DNA of 64,000 nt, taken from Halomonas korlensis. Its GTDB lineage: Bacteria; Pseudomonadota; Gammaproteobacteria; Pseudomonadales; Halomonadaceae. The translations under genes and the position numbers were made by a program. Every line of letters begins with the position of its first letter. The stretch's first letter is position 1. This document shows, one piece after another, positions 38,406 through 47,431 of the stretch. The DNA lies in the NCBI RefSeq assembly GCF_900116705.1, contig NZ_FPBP01000007.1:145881-209880 (forward strand), given 5' to 3'. Below the pieces are notes generated by a model. That model had not been told where the DNA came from. It did not search any database and was given only the letters and a program-made list of their open reading frames with translations.

Positions 38406-40217
38406 ATGCCCTCCTCTTCTTCAATTTCGCCCCCTTCTCCGGATCCGCGGGTGCTTCTGCGCCTGCTGGGGTTTTTGCGACCCTACCGCTGGCGGCTGGC
38501 GCTGGCCGGCGTTGCCCTGCTGGCGGCGGCGGCCAGCGTGCTGGTGCTCGGTCAAGGGATGCGGCTGGTGATCGACCAGGGCTTTCTCGCTGAGGACCGC
38601 ACCCGCCTCAACCAGGCGCTGGGAATGCTCCTGGCGGTGGTCAGCGTACTGGCGATGGCCTCGGCGCTGCGCTATTACCTCGTTACCTGGATCGGCGAGC
38701 GCCTGGCCGGCGACCTGCGCCGCCGGGTCTTCGATCACCTGCTCGAGCTCGAGCCGGGTTTCTTCGAGGCCAGCGGCGAGGATGGCGGCGGGGCCGGCGA
38801 GATCACCTCGCGGCTGACCGCCGATACCAGCGTGCTGCAGAGCCTGTTCGGCTCCTCGCTCTCGCTGGCGGTGCGCAACCTGCTGATGCTGGTGGGCGCG
38901 GTGGCGCTGATGCTGGTCACCCAGCCGTGGCTCTCGGCCATCGTGCTGGTGGGTATTCCCGCCACGGTGCTGCCGATCTTCTGGTACGGCCGTCGGGTGC
39001 GGCGGCTGTCGCGCTTCAGCCAGGACCGCGTGGCAGAGCTCGGCCGCTACGCCGGCGAGGCCCTGGCGGGCATCCGCACCGTCCAGGCGTTCCACCATGA
39101 GGCGATCGAGCGCCGCGACTACGGCCAGCGCGTCGAGGAGGCCTTCGCCAGTGCCGTCGAGCGCACCCGACAGCGCGCCTGGCTGACCGGCATCGCCATG
39201 CTGGTGGTGTTCGCGGCCGTGGGCGTCATGCTCTGGCAGGGCGGCCAGGCGGTGCTGGCCGGCACGATGACCGCCGGCGAGCTCTCGGCCTTCGTCTTCT
39301 ACGCGGTGCTGGCCGCGGGCGCCGTGGCCACTCTCGCCGAGGTCGCCGGCGACGTGCAGCGCGCCGCGGGCGCCGCCGAACGCCTGCTGGAGCTCCTGGA
39401 TACGCGACCGAGCATCCATGCCCCGGCGAACCCGACTCCCCTGCCCGAGCACACCGACGGCGACCTTCGCTTCGAAGGCGTCAGCTTCACCTATCCCGGC
39501 CGCGAACAGCCGGCGCTCGACGCGCTCGACCTGCATATTCGCCCGGGCGAGCGCGTCGCGCTGGTCGGGCCGTCGGGTGCCGGCAAGAGCACCCTGCTCG
39601 CCTTGCTGCTGCGCTTCCATGACCCCGACAGCGGCCGGCTGCGCCTCGATGGCATCGACCTGCGCGACCTCGACCCCCGCTCGCTGCGTCGCACCATGGG
39701 CCTGGTGGCCCAGCAACCGACGCTGTTCACCGGCACCACCGCCGAGAACCTGCGCTACGGCAAGCCCGACGCCAGCCTCGAGGAACTGCGCGAGGCAGCG
39801 CGTGATGCCAACGCGCTTGGGTTCATCGACGCCCTGCCGCGCGGCTTCGACACCCCGCTCGGCCCCGGCGGCGTACAGCTCTCCGGCGGCCAGCGTCAGC
39901 GCCTGGCCATCGCCCGCGCGCTGCTCAAGAACCCGCGCGTGCTGCTGCTCGACGAGGCCACCAGTGCCCTGGACGCCGAGAGCGAACGCCTGGTGCAGCA
40001 GGCGCTCGATCGGCTGATGCACGGTCGTACCAGCCTGGTGATCGCCCATCGCTTGGCGACGGTAGTCGCCGCCGACCGCCTACTGGTACTGGAAGGCGGC
40101 AAGCTGGTGGCCGCCGGTCGTCATGCCGAACTGCTCGAGACCAGCCCGCTCTACCGTCATCTTGCGGAGCTTCAGTTCGGCAAGCAGCCGCAACCCGCCC
40201 AGCGCACCCCGAGCTAG
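38406..40217 (+). CDS. ABC exporter half-transporter (lipid/multidrug type, ABCB family)
   Basis: A 603-residue protein with six membrane helices (about 25-320) fused to an ATPase: Walker A VGPSGAGKST, Q-loop VAQQPTLF, signature LSGGQRQRLA, Walker B VLLLDEATSALD and switch His in IAHRLATV. It should work as a homodimer exporting a lipid or hydrophobic compound from the inner leaflet. The substrate cannot be told from sequence. Confidence 0.92.
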   Translation: MPSSSSISPPSPDPRVLLRLLGFLRPYRWRLALAGVALLAAAASVLVLGQGMRLVIDQGFLAEDRTRLNQALGMLLAVVSVLAMASALRYYLVTWIGERLAGDLRRRVFDHLLELEPGFFEASGEDGGGAGEITSRLTADTSVLQSLFGSSLSLAVRNLLMLVGAVALMLVTQPWLSAIVLVGIPATVLPIFWYGRRVRRLSRFSQDRVAELGRYAGEALAGIRTVQAFHHEAIERRDYGQRVEEAFASAVERTRQRAWLTGIAMLVVFAAVGVMLWQGGQAVLAGTMTAGELSAFVFYAVLAAGAVATLAEVAGDVQRAAGAAERLLELLDTRPSIHAPANPTPLPEHTDGDLRFEGVSFTYPGREQPALDALDLHIRPGERVALVGPSGAGKSTLLALLLRFHDPDSGRLRLDGIDLRDLDPRSLRRTMGLVAQQPTLFTGTTAENLRYGKPDASLEELREAARDANALGFIDALPRGFDTPLGPGGVQLSGGQRQRLAIARALLKNPRVLLLDEATSALDAESERLVQQALDRLMHGRTSLVIAHRLATVVAADRLLVLEGGKLVAAGRHAELLETSPLYRHLAELQFGKQPQPAQRTPS

Positions 40218-40336
40218 CCGCCCCTCCTTCATGCCGGAACCCACTCGGCGCTTGATGCTCGACTTGATGCCAATCAAGCCCACGCGCGGGTCCAACCGCT
40301 ATGCTTGTGGATATGGATTAAGGAGCCGCCACCGCC

Positions 40337-40924
40337 ATGACGCAACGAATCCTGATCCTGCAAGGGCATCCGGACCGCCATATTCCGCACTACTGCCACG
40401 CCTTGGCGGATCGTTATCGCCAGGGTGCCGAGGCCAGTGGTCATGAAGTCCGCCTGATCGAGATCGCCGCCCTTGATGTGCCGCTGCTGGAGAGTCAGCG
40501 GGCGTGGCAGGATGGCGAACTTCCCGCCAGCCTTAAGGAAGCGCAGGACGCCATCCGCTGGTGCCAGCATCTGGTGCTGGTGTTCCCGCTATGGCTCGGC
40601 GACATACCCGCACTGGTAAAGGCCTTCCTCGAGCAGGTCATGCGCCCCGGGTTCGCCTTCGAGTTCGTGGAAGGCAACCCGCTGGGCAAGAAGGGCCTGA
40701 CCGGGCGCTCGGCAAGAATCGTCGTCACCATGGGCATGCCCGCGCTGGTCTATCGCCATCTCTACCGTGCCCATAGCGTCAAGTCGCTGGAGCGCAACAT
40801 CCTGGGCTTCGTGGGATTTTCCCCGGTGCGCGAGACCCTGGTCGGCAGCGTCGAGGGCACAAGCGACGCGGCCCGCGAGAAGTGGCTCAACCGGCTCGGC
40901 AAACTGGGCGCCAAGGGTGAATAA
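40337..40924 (+). CDS. NAD(P)H-dependent oxidoreductase, flavodoxin-like fold (KefF/MdaB-like)
   Basis: A 195-residue protein of the NAD(P)H:quinone oxidoreductase family: ILILQGHPDR at the N-terminus and LVFPLWLGDIPALVKAFLEQV, the FMN-binding loop region, followed by GRSARIVVTMGMP. It likely reduces quinones or similar electrophiles with FMN. Its partner is unknown; no Kef channel gene is adjacent. Confidence 0.85.
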   Translation: MTQRILILQGHPDRHIPHYCHALADRYRQGAEASGHEVRLIEIAALDVPLLESQRAWQDGELPASLKEAQDAIRWCQHLVLVFPLWLGDIPALVKAFLEQVMRPGFAFEFVEGNPLGKKGLTGRSARIVVTMGMPALVYRHLYRAHSVKSLERNILGFVGFSPVRETLVGSVEGTSDAAREKWLNRLGKLGAKGE

Positions 40925-40966
40925 GCCTGGCTGACGTCTCGAAACGCTCAGAAATGTTCGGAAAAC

Positions 40967-43342
40967 TCAAAAAAGTCCCAGCTGGCGATCGATCAGCGCC
41001 GTGAAATCGTCGCCCACGAACGGCAGGATGGCGTCCGCCACCGGCTGTAGCTGTCGCGTCAGGTAGTGCTGGTAATCGAGCGCCGAACGCCGGTCTTCCA
41101 GCGGTTCCGGCCCAGACATCGTCATCACGTAGCGAATCCAGCCGCCGTTCTGGTACTGCCGCGGCCGCCCCAGCGCCTGGTTGTATTCGTCGGCTAGCCG
41201 CGCGGCGCGCACATGAGGTGGCACGTTGCGCTGGTAATCGCCCAGCCGCCGGCGCAGTCGCTTGCGATAGACCAGCAGTTCGTTGCACTCGCCCGCCAGG
41301 GTGGCACGCACCGTGTCGCGCAGGTAATCGCGGTAAGGCGCGCCGATGAAGATGCGCCGATAGAGCTCCTGCTGGAACTGCTTGGCCAGGGGCGTCCAGT
41401 CGCTACGTACCGTTTCCAGGCCCTTGAAGACCAACCGCTCGCGGCCGTCCGGCGCTTTCACCAGCCCGGCATAGCGTTTCTTGCTGCCGGCCTCGGCGCC
41501 GCGAATGGTCGGCATCAGAAAACGGCGAAAATGCGTCTCGAACTGCAGCTCCAGCGCGCTTTCCAGCCCCAGTTCGGCACGCAGGTGCTCCCGCCACCAG
41601 CCATTGACGTGCTCCACCAGCCGCTGGCCGACAGCAGCCGCCTGCGACTCGTCATGAGCCTCGCCCAGCCACACGAAGGTGGAGTCGGTATCCCCATAGA
41701 TAACGGTATATCCTTCGGCCTCGATCAGCTCGCGGGTCCGGCGCATGATCTCGTGGCCGCGCAGGGTAATCGACGAGGTCAGGCGCGAGTCGAAGAAGCG
41801 GCAACCCTTGGCGCCCAGCACGCCGTAGAAGCTGTTCATGATAATCTTGAGCGCCTGCGAGAGCGGCAGATTGTCAGCCCGCTTGGCAGCCTCGCGCCCA
41901 TCCCAGACGCTCGCCACCATCGCCGGCAGGCAATGCCGTGTGCGCGAGAAGCGCGCCCCGCCGAAGCCCGGCACCGTTTGGCGCTCATCGCGCTGATGCA
42001 GTCCTTCCACCAGCCCTACCGGGTCGATCAGGAAGGTGCGGATGATCGACGGATAGAGGCTCTTGTAATCGAGCACCAGCACGGAATCATAGAGGCCGGG
42101 CCGCGAATCCATGACGAAGCCGCCGGGGCTGTCGTTCATCCGGCCGTCGCCGAGGTTGGGCGCGACGAAACCCTGGCGATGCATGCGCGGCAGATAAAGA
42201 TGCGTGAAGGCCGCCACCGAGCCACCGCTGCGGTCGGCCGGCAATCCGGTCACGGTCGCGCGCTCAAGCAAGAACGCCAGCAGTTCGGTCTTGTCGAAAA
42301 TCCGCGTGACCAGTTCGCAATCCTTGAGGTTGTAGCGCGCCAGGGCGGGCTTGTCCTCGGCGAACATGCGCAGGATGTCGTCCAGACGCTGGTAGGGGTT
42401 GTCGATGGCCTTGCCCTCGCCGAGCAGGGTCTGGGCGACGTTCTCCAGACTGAACGAGGGAAAGTGCCAGGTGGCTGAGCGCAGCGCCTCGATGCCGTCG
42501 ATGATCAGACGTCCGGCGGCATCGGCAAAGTAATGGTGGCGCTGGTGGCCATGGGCGCGCCACTCCATCGGCGTACCGCTGCGTCCCAGCCTGAGCGGCA
42601 CGCCGAGGCGCTGGGCATGCTCGTGCAACAGGCGCAGGTCGAACTGCACCAGGTTCCAGCCAATGATGGCGTCCGGGTCGTGCTCGGCGAACCACTGGTT
42701 CAGGCGCTCGAGAAGCTCGCCACGGGAGTCGCAGTAGTCGAGCGAGAAATCCACCGTCGCTGCCGCATTGTTGGGCGGCCCCAGCATGTAGACCTGACGC
42801 TGGCCGCAGCCCTCAAGCGCGATCGAGTAGAGCTCGCCACTGCCGCTGGTCTCGATATCCAGCGACACCCGCTTGAGCCGCGGGCGATAGTCCGGGGCGG
42901 GCTTGAGATGAGCCTCGACGAGGATGCCGGTGGCGTCCGGCGTGCCCTGGCACCACACCGGTGCGGTGATGAAGCGCTCCATCAGGTAGCGTTCGGGTGG
43001 ACGAATGTCGGCCTCGTAGACCGTCACACCCACGTCTTTCAGGCGCTTGTCGAGCTGCATCAATTGGCGATGCTGGCGGCAATACAAGCCCATCACCGGC
43101 CGGTGATGGAAATCGCACAGCGCCAGCTCGCGCAGTTCGGCGCGCTTTTCTGCCCTCGGCTCGCCGGCCAGCACGGCCTCGGCTTGCTCGCGCTGCGCGG
43201 TCGGCACGAAGGCCACCGAGGGCTGCACCGGCAACCGAACCCGCCGGGGCCCGTCATCGGTCGCCAGCCAGAACTCGACCTGAGTGCCCGCAGGCGTATC
43301 CCGCCAGTGCCGCGTCAGCACAAACCCCTGCAACGTTTCCAC
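40967..43342 (-). CDS. polB: DNA polymerase II (family B)
   Basis: A 791-residue family B polymerase close in length to E. coli Pol II (783). The exonuclease motif I is SLDIETSG, motif [12 protein letters not shown], polymerase motif [10 protein letters not shown] and motif C YGDTDSTF. It is a DNA-damage-inducible repair polymerase with proofreading. I saw no clear LexA box just upstream. It runs leftward; the region to its right contains the candidate small RNA unit. Confidence 0.95.
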   Translation of the reverse strand: METLQGFVLTRHWRDTPAGTQVEFWLATDDGPRRVRLPVQPSVAFVPTAQREQAEAVLAGEPRAEKRAELRELALCDFHHRPVMGLYCRQHRQLMQLDKRLKDVGVTVYEADIRPPERYLMERFITAPVWCQGTPDATGILVEAHLKPAPDYRPRLKRVSLDIETSGSGELYSIALEGCGQRQVYMLGPPNNAAATVDFSLDYCDSRGELLERLNQWFAEHDPDAIIGWNLVQFDLRLLHEHAQRLGVPLRLGRSGTPMEWRAHGHQRHHYFADAAGRLIIDGIEALRSATWHFPSFSLENVAQTLLGEGKAIDNPYQRLDDILRMFAEDKPALARYNLKDCELVTRIFDKTELLAFLLERATVTGLPADRSGGSVAAFTHLYLPRMHRQGFVAPNLGDGRMNDSPGGFVMDSRPGLYDSVLVLDYKSLYPSIIRTFLIDPVGLVEGLHQRDERQTVPGFGGARFSRTRHCLPAMVASVWDGREAAKRADNLPLSQALKIIMNSFYGVLGAKGCRFFDSRLTSSITLRGHEIMRRTRELIEAEGYTVIYGDTDSTFVWLGEAHDESQAAAVGQRLVEHVNGWWREHLRAELGLESALELQFETHFRRFLMPTIRGAEAGSKKRYAGLVKAPDGRERLVFKGLETVRSDWTPLAKQFQQELYRRIFIGAPYRDYLRDTVRATLAGECNELLVYRKRLRRRLGDYQRNVPPHVRAARLADEYNQALGRPRQYQNGGWIRYVMTMSGPEPLEDRRSALDYQHYLTRQLQPVADAILPFVGDDFTALIDRQLGLF

Positions 43343-43446
43343 CGCCGCTCCTCGTGCCCCGCTTCAAGCGGCGATGATACCGGCGCGACCGCCGGGTTGT
43401 CGCCGGACTGCCAGGCGATGCGCCGCTTCGGCAGTAAAGCATGCAT

Positions 43447-43470
43447 AAAAAAGGCCCTCCGAAGAGGGCC
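43447..43470 (-). terminator. Strong intrinsic terminator, minus strand
   Basis: On the minus strand GGCCCTC, loop TTCG, GAGGGCC is followed directly by six T. No minus-strand protein gene ends nearby: polB begins to the left of it. So it must serve a transcript that starts inside the 43471-43908 gap. Confidence 0.82.
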
Positions 43471-43633
43471 AGGAGGAGCACGCCAGCTCACTCGGTATAT
43501 CGCCTGATGCTACATGGCGACGTTGACATTGGGGTCGGATTTCCGTGGTTGGTGGCTTCAACCGGCCCCGTCATGTTCGTTTTCCCTGGCAGCAGGGAGG
43601 ATGCTTCCGGCTTGCGGTGTTGCTGCTTTCTTA
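43447..43633 (-). ncRNA. Candidate sigma-54-dependent small RNA, about 187 nt
   Basis: The 566-base gap 43343-43908 has no convincing gene on either strand, yet its minus strand has the parts of a transcription unit: NtrC-like sites (43747-43794), a GG-N10-GC promoter (43644-43659) and an intrinsic terminator (43447-43470). The predicted start is about 43633. The RNA would carry a stem-loop TCCCTG/CAGGGA (43583-43598) and two CCTCC motifs (near 43595-43600 and 43471-43476), which could pair with Shine-Dalgarno sequences. It could also encode a 28-residue peptide (43488-43574, ATG after AGGGA). The design recalls nitrogen-regulated RNAs such as NrsZ, but no sequence identity is claimed. Confidence 0.55.
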
Positions 43634-43643
43634 CCTTGCATAG

Positions 43644-43659
43644 TGCGACTGGCATGCCA
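43644..43659 (-). promoter_or_regulatory. Sigma-54 (RpoN) promoter
   Basis: The minus strand reads TGGCATGCCAGTCGCA, with GG at 43658-43657, GC at 43646-43645 and the diagnostic ten bases between. The -12 element TCGC, instead of TTGC, is also found in the enteric glnAp2 promoter. Predicted transcription start is about 43633. Confidence 0.6.
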
Positions 43660-43746
43660 GAACGCTTTCAATACGCTAACTAACAACAACTTAAAGAATT
43701 AACGACCGCTTTCTCGTCTCGACAAGAGACCTGCGACGGCTTTACC

Positions 43747-43794
43747 TGCACCCATTGTGGCGCATTTTTTATTGCAGTGCATCATTTATGCGCA
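43747..43794 (-). promoter_or_regulatory. Two NtrC-like enhancer sites
   Basis: On the minus strand TGCGCATAAATGATGCA (43778-43794) fits TGC-N11-GCA exactly. TGCGCCACAATGGGTGCA (43747-43764) fits with one extra base. Their centres lie about 153 and 122 bases before the predicted start, about 31 bp (three helical turns) apart, close to the spacing of the paired NtrC sites at enteric glnA. Confidence 0.45.
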
Positions 43795-43908
43795 AACAGG
43801 CTGAAGCAGCTGGGTCATGGGCAACCTCTGGCAAAGCCACCGCGTGGAACATAGCATGCCTCTCACCATCCCCTATCATGCGACGGCCTTGCCGCCAGGA
43901 GTAACGTC

Positions 43909-44775
43909 ATGCACCTGACCACCGAGGCGACAACGCGCAATATCCTGGTCACCGGCTGTTCCAGCGGAATCGGCCATGCCAGCGCGCAGGCGCTCAAGAC
44001 GCGCGGCTGGCGGGTATTCGCCACCGCCCGCCGCCAGGCCGACCTGGAGCGCCTGCGCGAAGAAGGCCTCGAGGCCGTCGAACTGGAGCTCACGTCGAGC
44101 GACTCCATCGCCGTTTGCATCGAGACGGTGCTGTCGCAGACCGGCGGACGACTCGAAGCGCTGTTCAACAACGCCGCCTACGGCCAGCCCGGGGCGGTGG
44201 AGGATCTGTCGCGCGACGTGCTGCGCGCGCAATTGGAAACCAACCTGCTCGGTACTCATGAGTTGACCTGCCAGGTGATCCCGGTCATGCGTGAGCAAGG
44301 TGAGGGGCGCATTGTGCATAACAGCTCGGTGCTCGGCTTCGCGGCCCTGCCCTATCGTGGCGCCTATGTGTGTTCCAAGTTTGCCCTCGAAGGCTTGACC
44401 GATACGCTGCGTCAGGAGCTTCGCGGCAGCGGCGTACATGTCAGCCTGATCGAGCCCGGCCCGATCAAGAGCCGCTTTCGCGAGAACGCCTACCGCGCCT
44501 TCGTTGCCAATATCGATACCACCCACAGCTACCACGCCGACACCTACCGCGCCGTCGCGGCGCGTCTGGCCGGCGAGGACACCGGCGGCGCCTTCACGCT
44601 CGGCGCCGATGCCGTGGTGGCCAAGCTGCTCCACGCCCTCGACAGCCGCCGCCCCAAACCCCGCTATCACGTCACCGTGCCGACGCATCTCTTCGCCGCC
44701 CTCAAGCGGCTGCTCTCGACGCGGGGCATGGACCGTGTGCTGTTGCGCGCTACCCGCGGCGAGCGCCAGCCTTGA
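43909..44775 (+). CDS. SDR-family oxidoreductase (classical)
   Basis: A 288-residue short-chain dehydrogenase with cofactor motif TGCSSGIG, the NNAAYG motif, catalytic Ser in HNSSVLGF and the YVCSK pair. The longer C-terminus (after EPGPIKSRF) resembles the 17-beta-hydroxysteroid-dehydrogenase-like group. Substrate unknown. GCCAGGAG lies upstream of the ATG. It stands alone between the RNA unit and the catabolic cluster. Confidence 0.9.
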   Translation: MHLTTEATTRNILVTGCSSGIGHASAQALKTRGWRVFATARRQADLERLREEGLEAVELELTSSDSIAVCIETVLSQTGGRLEALFNNAAYGQPGAVEDLSRDVLRAQLETNLLGTHELTCQVIPVMREQGEGRIVHNSSVLGFAALPYRGAYVCSKFALEGLTDTLRQELRGSGVHVSLIEPGPIKSRFRENAYRAFVANIDTTHSYHADTYRAVAARLAGEDTGGAFTLGADAVVAKLLHALDSRRPKPRYHVTVPTHLFAALKRLLSTRGMDRVLLRATRGERQP

Positions 44776-45043
44776 TTTGTGGGCCGCCTTCGCCAGCTGG
44801 TTCGCCCCGGGTTTCGTAGTTACTTCCAGGCGTATAAACGAAGCGGAGTCTTTCCATTATCACTGAGGTTGCCGCCCGACTGGAGGTATCCAGCGCAGGT
44901 GAAGCGCCATGCCAAGGCTGCTGAACAGCGCCTGCCAGGAGGGGATGGAGATGAGTGTCATCGAGGCGTAATTCCTCGACCTCAAAGAGGCCATTTCGAA
45001 GAACAATGGCGAGCCATTGAAGAATGAAGATTGTGCGTAACAC

Positions 45044-45763
45044 TTACTCGGCGAGCAAGCTTGGCGCCTCTTTCGTCGAGAAGGGCCTCATCGTCTTCTG
45101 ATTCCAGATCTCAAAGTGATCATGCATCGCCTGACGCGCCACTTCCCTTTCTCGCGTCTTGAGAGCAGCAACGATGGCAATATGAGTCTCGTTGGTTTTT
45201 TTCTGCGCGTCTTTCGACTGTCTTGCCAAGATGCGGCGCTGGTGAAGCACTTTCTTCAGAACCGATGATAACCCTTGAAAGATTATCAAAATAACAGGAT
45301 TCTTGGCCATAATAGCCAGTTGCTCATGAAACTCGTAATCCGCTTGAATGCCTTCAAGCACATCGGAGGAATTAACGATTATGTCGCAAAGCGATTCAAG
45401 CCTTTCAAGCTCATGCGGCAGGTGATTGACCGCAGCGGCCTGGACGATCTCTTTTTCAAACATTTCCCTTGCGGATTCGAGATGATCGACGGAAATGTAA
45501 TTGAGCTTGAGCGCAAGTTCGAAATAGAGCTGTATGAAGACCGGCTCAGGCATCTTGAGAAAGGTGCCGCTGCCTTGCTTGCGCTCGATGAATCCAAGAC
45601 TGTGCAATATCGAAAGCACGTTCCTGACCGAAGAGCGGTGCATCGCAAAGTGCTCGCACAGCGCTCTCTCCGGCGGTAGTTTCAAGCGGCCGTCCCTGGA
45701 CAGCTCGGAGACGGAAACGAACTCCTTGAGTCTGTCCAGAAGGTTCGGATCAATCTGGCTCAT
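45044..45763 (-). CDS. GntR-superfamily regulator with FCD domain (last gene of the catabolic operon)
   Basis: A 239-residue regulator: winged helix (LPPERALCEHFAMHRSSVRNV, then the KQGSGTFL wing) and an FCD ligand domain with the metal-binding pattern DYEFH, HIAIVAAL and MHDHF. It probably senses the substrate or an intermediate of the neighbouring pathway and represses it. I start at the ATG at 45763; a GTG at 45793 would place a palindrome (45787-45799) inside the gene. Twenty-four bases or more separate it from the SDR stop upstream, so it may be read in the operon and also alone. Confidence 0.86.
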   Translation of the reverse strand: MSQIDPNLLDRLKEFVSVSELSRDGRLKLPPERALCEHFAMHRSSVRNVLSILHSLGFIERKQGSGTFLKMPEPVFIQLYFELALKLNYISVDHLESAREMFEKEIVQAAAVNHLPHELERLESLCDIIVNSSDVLEGIQADYEFHEQLAIMAKNPVILIIFQGLSSVLKKVLHQRRILARQSKDAQKKTNETHIAIVAALKTREREVARQAMHDHFEIWNQKTMRPFSTKEAPSLLAE

Positions 45764-45786
45764 AATGGCATCCAAGCGCTGCCCCC

Positions 45787-45799
45787 GTACCACGGGTAC
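45787..45799. promoter_or_regulatory. Palindrome just upstream of the FCD regulator
   Basis: GTACC-ACG-GGTAC, two perfect five-base arms, lies 24 bases before the regulator's likely start. Position and symmetry suit an autoregulatory operator, but it differs from the TGGTYGACCA palindromes at the other end of the cluster. Confidence 0.4.
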
Positions 45800-45817
45800 A
45801 GGAGCAGCTTAGCATAG

Positions 45818-46570
45818 TCAGTGAATGTGCATGCCCCCGTTGACGTCCAGGGTGGCTCCCGTGATGTAGCCCGAGAGCTCGCTGGCCAGGAACAGGAAAG
45901 CATTGGCGACATCGTCGGGCGCGCCCAGACGGGCCAAGGGAATACCCTCTAGTATCTTGGTTTTCATTGTATCATCCAACTTCCCCGCGGTGATATCAGT
46001 AGCGATCAAGCCCGGTGTTACAGCGTTAACCCGTATGCCATGAGCGCCCAACTCTCGCGCCATCGCCTTCCCCAGACCCAGCATGCCGGCCTTGGCGGCG
46101 CTGTAGTGTGGCCCACCAAAGATACCGCCGCCACGTTGCGCGGAGACTGATGAAGTGTTGATAATGGAGCCTGACCTGCCTTGCTTCATATACGGAACGA
46201 CGGCCTGCGACATATAGAGCATGCCGCGCAGGTTGACATCGAGAATCCGGTCATAGTCTTCTGGCGAAATCTCCTCAAACTTTACCGGCTGAGTGATGCC
46301 GGCATTATTGACGAGCACATCGATGCGCCCGAACTTGTCGCTCACGGCCTTCGCCAGGTTCAGGCAGTCATCACGGTTTGCCACGTTTCCCGTCACCACC
46401 AAGGAACGCTCGGGATCGAACTCACCCCGCACCTTTTCACAGGCCTGCTCGTTGATATCGGAAATCACCACCGAGGCGCCCTGCTCATAAAAGAGCTTGG
46501 CGGTTCTCAGGCCGATTCCCTTTTCACCTGCAGCGCCGGTGACGATACACACTTTGTCTTTAAGTAGCAT
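45818..46570 (-). CDS. SDR-family dehydrogenase of the transketolase catabolic operon
   Basis: A 250-residue classical SDR with TGAAGEKGIG (two extra residues in the glycine loop), NNAGIT, NTSSVSAQRG and YSAAK. It ends with the usual ASELSGYITGATLDVNGG segment. It likely oxidises or reduces a polyol, ketose or sugar acid with NAD(P). GAGGAT precedes the ATG. It follows the isomerase gene by 12 bases, so it belongs to the same operon; the substrate is unknown. Confidence 0.9.
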   Translation of the reverse strand: MLLKDKVCIVTGAAGEKGIGLRTAKLFYEQGASVVISDINEQACEKVRGEFDPERSLVVTGNVANRDDCLNLAKAVSDKFGRIDVLVNNAGITQPVKFEEISPEDYDRILDVNLRGMLYMSQAVVPYMKQGRSGSIINTSSVSAQRGGGIFGGPHYSAAKAGMLGLGKAMARELGAHGIRVNAVTPGLIATDITAGKLDDTMKTKILEGIPLARLGAPDDVANAFLFLASELSGYITGATLDVNGGMHIH

Positions 46571-46582
46571 TATTTTATCCTC

Positions 46583-47422
46583 TTATACCTTTTTAGTAAG
46601 TGAAGCCAACTCTTTTAAGGAGTGGGTTAAGCGCGACTCAATCACCTCGAGTGACAAGGGTTGTTCATCGCGCCATGGTTGCGCACCGGTATCTCGGTGA
46701 AGGCGAAAAGGAAGCTCCAACGAAAAGGGCTTCCCTTGCCTGAGAAGCTCCGTCGCCACCTTAACGTCATCCACATCCCCCTCGCCAAAAGCAACGAAGT
46801 CGATGCCTTCGGCAGTCCGGATGCAGGGCTTGATGTGGAAATGATCAGCAATGCTTGTGGCCGCCAAGGCATCGCTAAGTGGGGTTCGTCCAGGGCAATG
46901 CGACACTATATTGCCGACATCATAATTGATGCCAAAGGCATCATTATCCAGACGCTCCAGCAGGGCAGTTACGTCACTGGCATGGTCGAGTACGTTGGGT
47001 ACCCCGTTGCCGGGATTCTCAAGAAGAATGCGCACACCAAATTGGCAGGCTATTGCCGCTAATGTATCGGCCTGCCGGAAGAAGGCGTCGCTACGGTCTC
47101 GCGTAGCGGCATTGGTAATGACGTAGGAAGCCCCCAGCGCGGCGGCAAAACGGCAACGCGCCTCTAGCCTGGCCGCAGCATCACTACCTCCCAGGTCGAT
47201 ATGCCCTGAAAAGTAGCGGCACTCTTGGCCATGGCGCCTCATTTCATTGTTCAAGTCATCAGCGAAGACATTGGTAAAGTCGCTATCCGTAAAGGCTTCT
47301 ACATAGCCGTCGATAAAAGCGAACTCAACCTGATGCACGCCGCAACGTGACAGTGACGCCAGGATCGTATCGAACCCATAACCATCATAGGCCGCGGTAC
47401 TGACTGACACATATCCAGTCAT
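46583..47422 (-). CDS. Sugar-phosphate isomerase/epimerase-like TIM barrel (AP-endonuclease-2 superfamily)
   Basis: A 279-residue TIM-barrel protein. Metal ligands of the ketose epimerase/hydroxypyruvate isomerase type are visible as Glu in ILLENPGNG, Asp in INYDVGN, His in DHFHIKP and Glu in FSLELPF. It should isomerise or epimerise a sugar or oxo-acid using a divalent metal. GGAGG precedes the ATG. Its gene lies nine bases after the threonate-dehydrogenase-type gene, a combination seen in tetronate pathways (LtnD with OtnI), but the partner kinase and decarboxylase are absent here. Confidence 0.85.
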   Translation of the reverse strand: MTGYVSVSTAAYDGYGFDTILASLSRCGVHQVEFAFIDGYVEAFTDSDFTNVFADDLNNEMRRHGQECRYFSGHIDLGGSDAAARLEARCRFAAALGASYVITNAATRDRSDAFFRQADTLAAIACQFGVRILLENPGNGVPNVLDHASDVTALLERLDNDAFGINYDVGNIVSHCPGRTPLSDALAATSIADHFHIKPCIRTAEGIDFVAFGEGDVDDVKVATELLRQGKPFSLELPFRLHRDTGAQPWRDEQPLSLEVIESRLTHSLKELASLTKKV

Positions 47423-47431
47423 GTTGCCTCC

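Noticed and set aside
38421..40049. 542-codon open frame on the minus strand
   Set aside because: Antisense to a complete ABC exporter with all ATPase motifs; the translation is low-complexity and shows no domain.
41213..42478. 421-codon open frame on the plus strand
   Set aside because: Antisense to polB, which has all exonuclease and polymerase motifs.
43447..43690. CrcZ-like catabolite RNA
   Set aside because: The AACAACAA string near 43682 is on the plus strand, upstream of the predicted start, so the RNA itself lacks the A-rich Crc/Hfq motifs that define CrcZ.
43441..43702. Small plus-strand frames in the polB-SDR gap
   Set aside because: They start inside the terminator stem or lack ribosome sites, and they overlap the better supported small RNA unit.
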